NCBI GenBank assembly: GCA_013268835.1
Contig: JABFSX010000004.1
Coordinates: 248,001-312,000 of the forward strand
Direction: 5' to 3'
Source of the DNA: Candidatus Altimarinota bacterium
Lineage (GTDB): Bacteria > Patescibacteriota > Gracilibacteria > BD1-5 > UBA2023
Length of the DNA: 64,000 nt
Under the pieces are notes generated by a model that saw only the letters and a list, made by a program, of their open reading frames with translations, was not told the DNA's origin and ran no database searches. Numbering within the stretch: position 1 is the stretch's first letter; every line of letters begins with the position of its first letter. Shown here piece by piece: positions 63,000 through 64,000 of this stretch. A program made the position numbers and the translations under genes.

Positions 63000-63461
63000 T
63001 TAGTGCATACTTACAGCTAATCCTGAATCAGACGATTGTACTGAAAAACTTCGTTGAGATTGCATCAATGCTCCAATCATATCTTCTGGCTGAATCAACT
63101 TATGTACTTTTTCTTGTGTTATAGAACGAATTTCAGATAAATCCAATATCAATATCTGATCATCTAGTCAACAAATAACTCCTATTTTTCATTTTTTTCA
63201 TCAGATATTTTTTTCTACATCTCATCTATTAAATATTTGAATCTCCCCATCTCATAGAGTAATTCACTGTATGGCTGTTTTTATAGGAAATTGATCTAGA
63301 GAATTCAATTGTATTGATTCCAGATGAAGCATAGGATCAGCATAGTTGCCGTCGATAATATTACGGATAATATCTGAAAGAGTAAAAAAAGAGTCCCCTT
63401 TCGTAAGATCCCATTGTTTGGAATCTGCGATATAGACTCATGCCGAGAGAATATGTGACAT
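63000..63461 (-). CDS. Hypothetical protein
   Basis: A 153-residue protein. A beta-rich middle (GITLGDGEIQIFNRGD, KGKIGVICGLDDQILILDL) and a helical C-terminus (VHKLIQPEDMIGALM). Eight or so TGA codons encode glycine, three of them close together around residue 90. No signal, no recognised family. Confidence 0.65.
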
Positions 63462-63569
63462 ATAAAAATATAAGAAGTGAGCATTCTATATTCTTTTATA
63501 GGTTATGCAAGAATATATTTGCAAATTTTCAATTTCAGGATACAAACAAATTCAATTACTATAATCTCT

Positions 63570-64000
63570 ATGTCACAAAATTCTGAAAATTATCCTGAAG
63601 AATACAAGAACTGATCTCTTCAATTTTTTGGTCGAAAATTTGTAGTAACCCCTAACGTGCTCATACCACGTCTTGAAACAGAGTGCCTTATTAAACGAGC
63701 AAGAACTTTTATTCAAAAAGAACAAATCAAAACAGTCATTGATATTGGTTCTGGCTCATGAATCATTGGAACTTGTATCGCTGATATAGTTGACGAAGTA
63801 ATATTTATTGATATCTCTTCTGAAGCTCTACTGATTACAGAAAAAAATTTCACTGAAAATTTCCCAGAAAAAAAGAGTCGATATATACAATCTGATTTAC
63901 TATCTCAACTTTCACCAGCTGATTTTTCATCACTTAGGGGACCAATTCTCTTTCTTACCAATCTTCCTTATATTCGAGATGAAGACTGGAAAAATATGAG
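63570..64000 (+). CDS. prmC: PrmC-like protein methyltransferase (partial)
   Basis: The first 143 residues of a class I methyltransferase: VLIPRLETECLI (PrmC/HemK signature P-R-x-E-T-E), VIDIGSGSGIIGTCI (SAM loop, one Gly from TGA) and LTNLPYIRDEDW. PrmC methylates the GGQ glutamine of release factors. The expected N-P-P-Y motif is N-L-P-Y here. The gene continues past the window's end. Two TGA codons are read as glycine. Confidence 0.85.

Noticed and set aside
251-64000. Dozens of apparent frameshifted or truncated pseudogenes ending at TGA
   Set aside because: The pieces join in one frame at TGA and are bounded by TAA/TAG, and the joined proteins are full-length family members. This is recoding, not decay.
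1-64000. TGA as tryptophan (code 4) or selenocysteine
   Set aside because: TGA falls at invariant glycines in many families, and conserved tryptophans use TGG. No SECIS-like pattern was evident, and the sites are far too many for selenocysteine.
1-64000. CRISPR array, insertion sequence or prophage
   Set aside because: No regularly spaced direct repeats, transposase, integrase or phage structural genes were seen. The only repeats are terminator-like hairpins and the 42-base motif.

Overview
This 64 kb window comes from a bacterium of the Candidatus Gracilibacteria / Absconditabacteria (BD1-5 / SR1) part of the Patescibacteria (CPR), which uses genetic code 25. In-frame TGA codons interrupt almost every recognisable gene, and they fall where the protein families have glycine: the Walker A loop of RuvB, the SGGVDS loop of TilS, the glycine before the pilin cleavage site, and Gly3 of GlmS. 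Every gene I could close ends in TAA or TAG, never TGA. I therefore read TGA as glycine throughout. Most coding regions below are joins of what a standard-code reading would show as fragments, and several genes (DUF2806 protein, lytic transglycosylase, signal-peptidase-like protein, SHOCT and YcxB-like proteins) are invisible to a standard-code reading. No tRNA-Gly(UCA) lies in the window, so the decoding tRNA itself is not seen.

Layout. 0-5 kb: a DsbA-like lipoprotein, a PilB/GspE ATPase, an AI-2E-type permease, miaA, a small gene and a TsaC/Sua5 enzyme. 5.3-7.6 kb: a two-gene 2-oxoacid:ferredoxin oxidoreductase (korAB). 7.8-15 kb: an MFS transporter, murC, a DUF1361 protein, a THUMP RNA methyltransferase, a type IV pilin-like protein and a large lipoprotein. 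15-19 kb: small cytosolic proteins and a 1032-residue orphan protein extremely rich in UGA. 19.1-20.1 kb: a fatty acid desaturase. 20.1-23.6 kb: an AT-rich accessory segment of small membrane proteins, a signal-peptidase-like protein lacking both catalytic residues, and three copies of a short coding-like repeat, each next to a similar terminator hairpin, ending at tRNA-Glu. 23.7-30.7 kb: rplK, tilS, an RNHCP protein, and glmS with a DUF2806 gene and exonuclease III. 31-37.7 kb: a PiT phosphate transporter, a candidate structured RNA, a double threonine/isoleucine-type attenuator, aspartate kinase, lysS and a class A beta-lactamase-like protein. 37.7-45.4 kb: an MBL-fold hydrolase, a second large lipoprotein, a pyruvyl-transferase-family protein, a SIMPL protein, pyrophosphatase and tRNA-Arg. 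45.7-51.8 kb: pnp, a DUF47 + PiT pair, and a riboflavin-kinase/SIS-like fusion. 52-57.5 kb: a Trm11-like methyltransferase, a DUF721-like protein, an HD hydrolase, ruvB, a lytic transglycosylase and VKOR. 57.5-60.2 kb: a run of five small lipoproteins. 60.2-64 kb: a GIY-YIG protein, thrS, two orphans and the start of a prmC-like gene.

The gene content fits a reduced, host-associated lifestyle with an elaborate cell surface: pilus machinery, many lipoproteins, an oxidative folding pair (DsbA-like lipoprotein and VKOR), cell-wall enzymes (GlmS, MurC, lytic transglycosylase) and two phosphate carriers, but few biosynthetic pathways. Several genes have a TATACT-like -10 box only 6-10 bases before the ATG, which suggests leaderless mRNAs. 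The most notable items are the catalytically empty signal-peptidase homologue, the riboflavin-kinase/SIS-like fusion, the tandem attenuator before aspartate kinase, the candidate structured RNA at 32.9-33.27 kb, and the repeat-bounded accessory segment at 20.1-23.6 kb.
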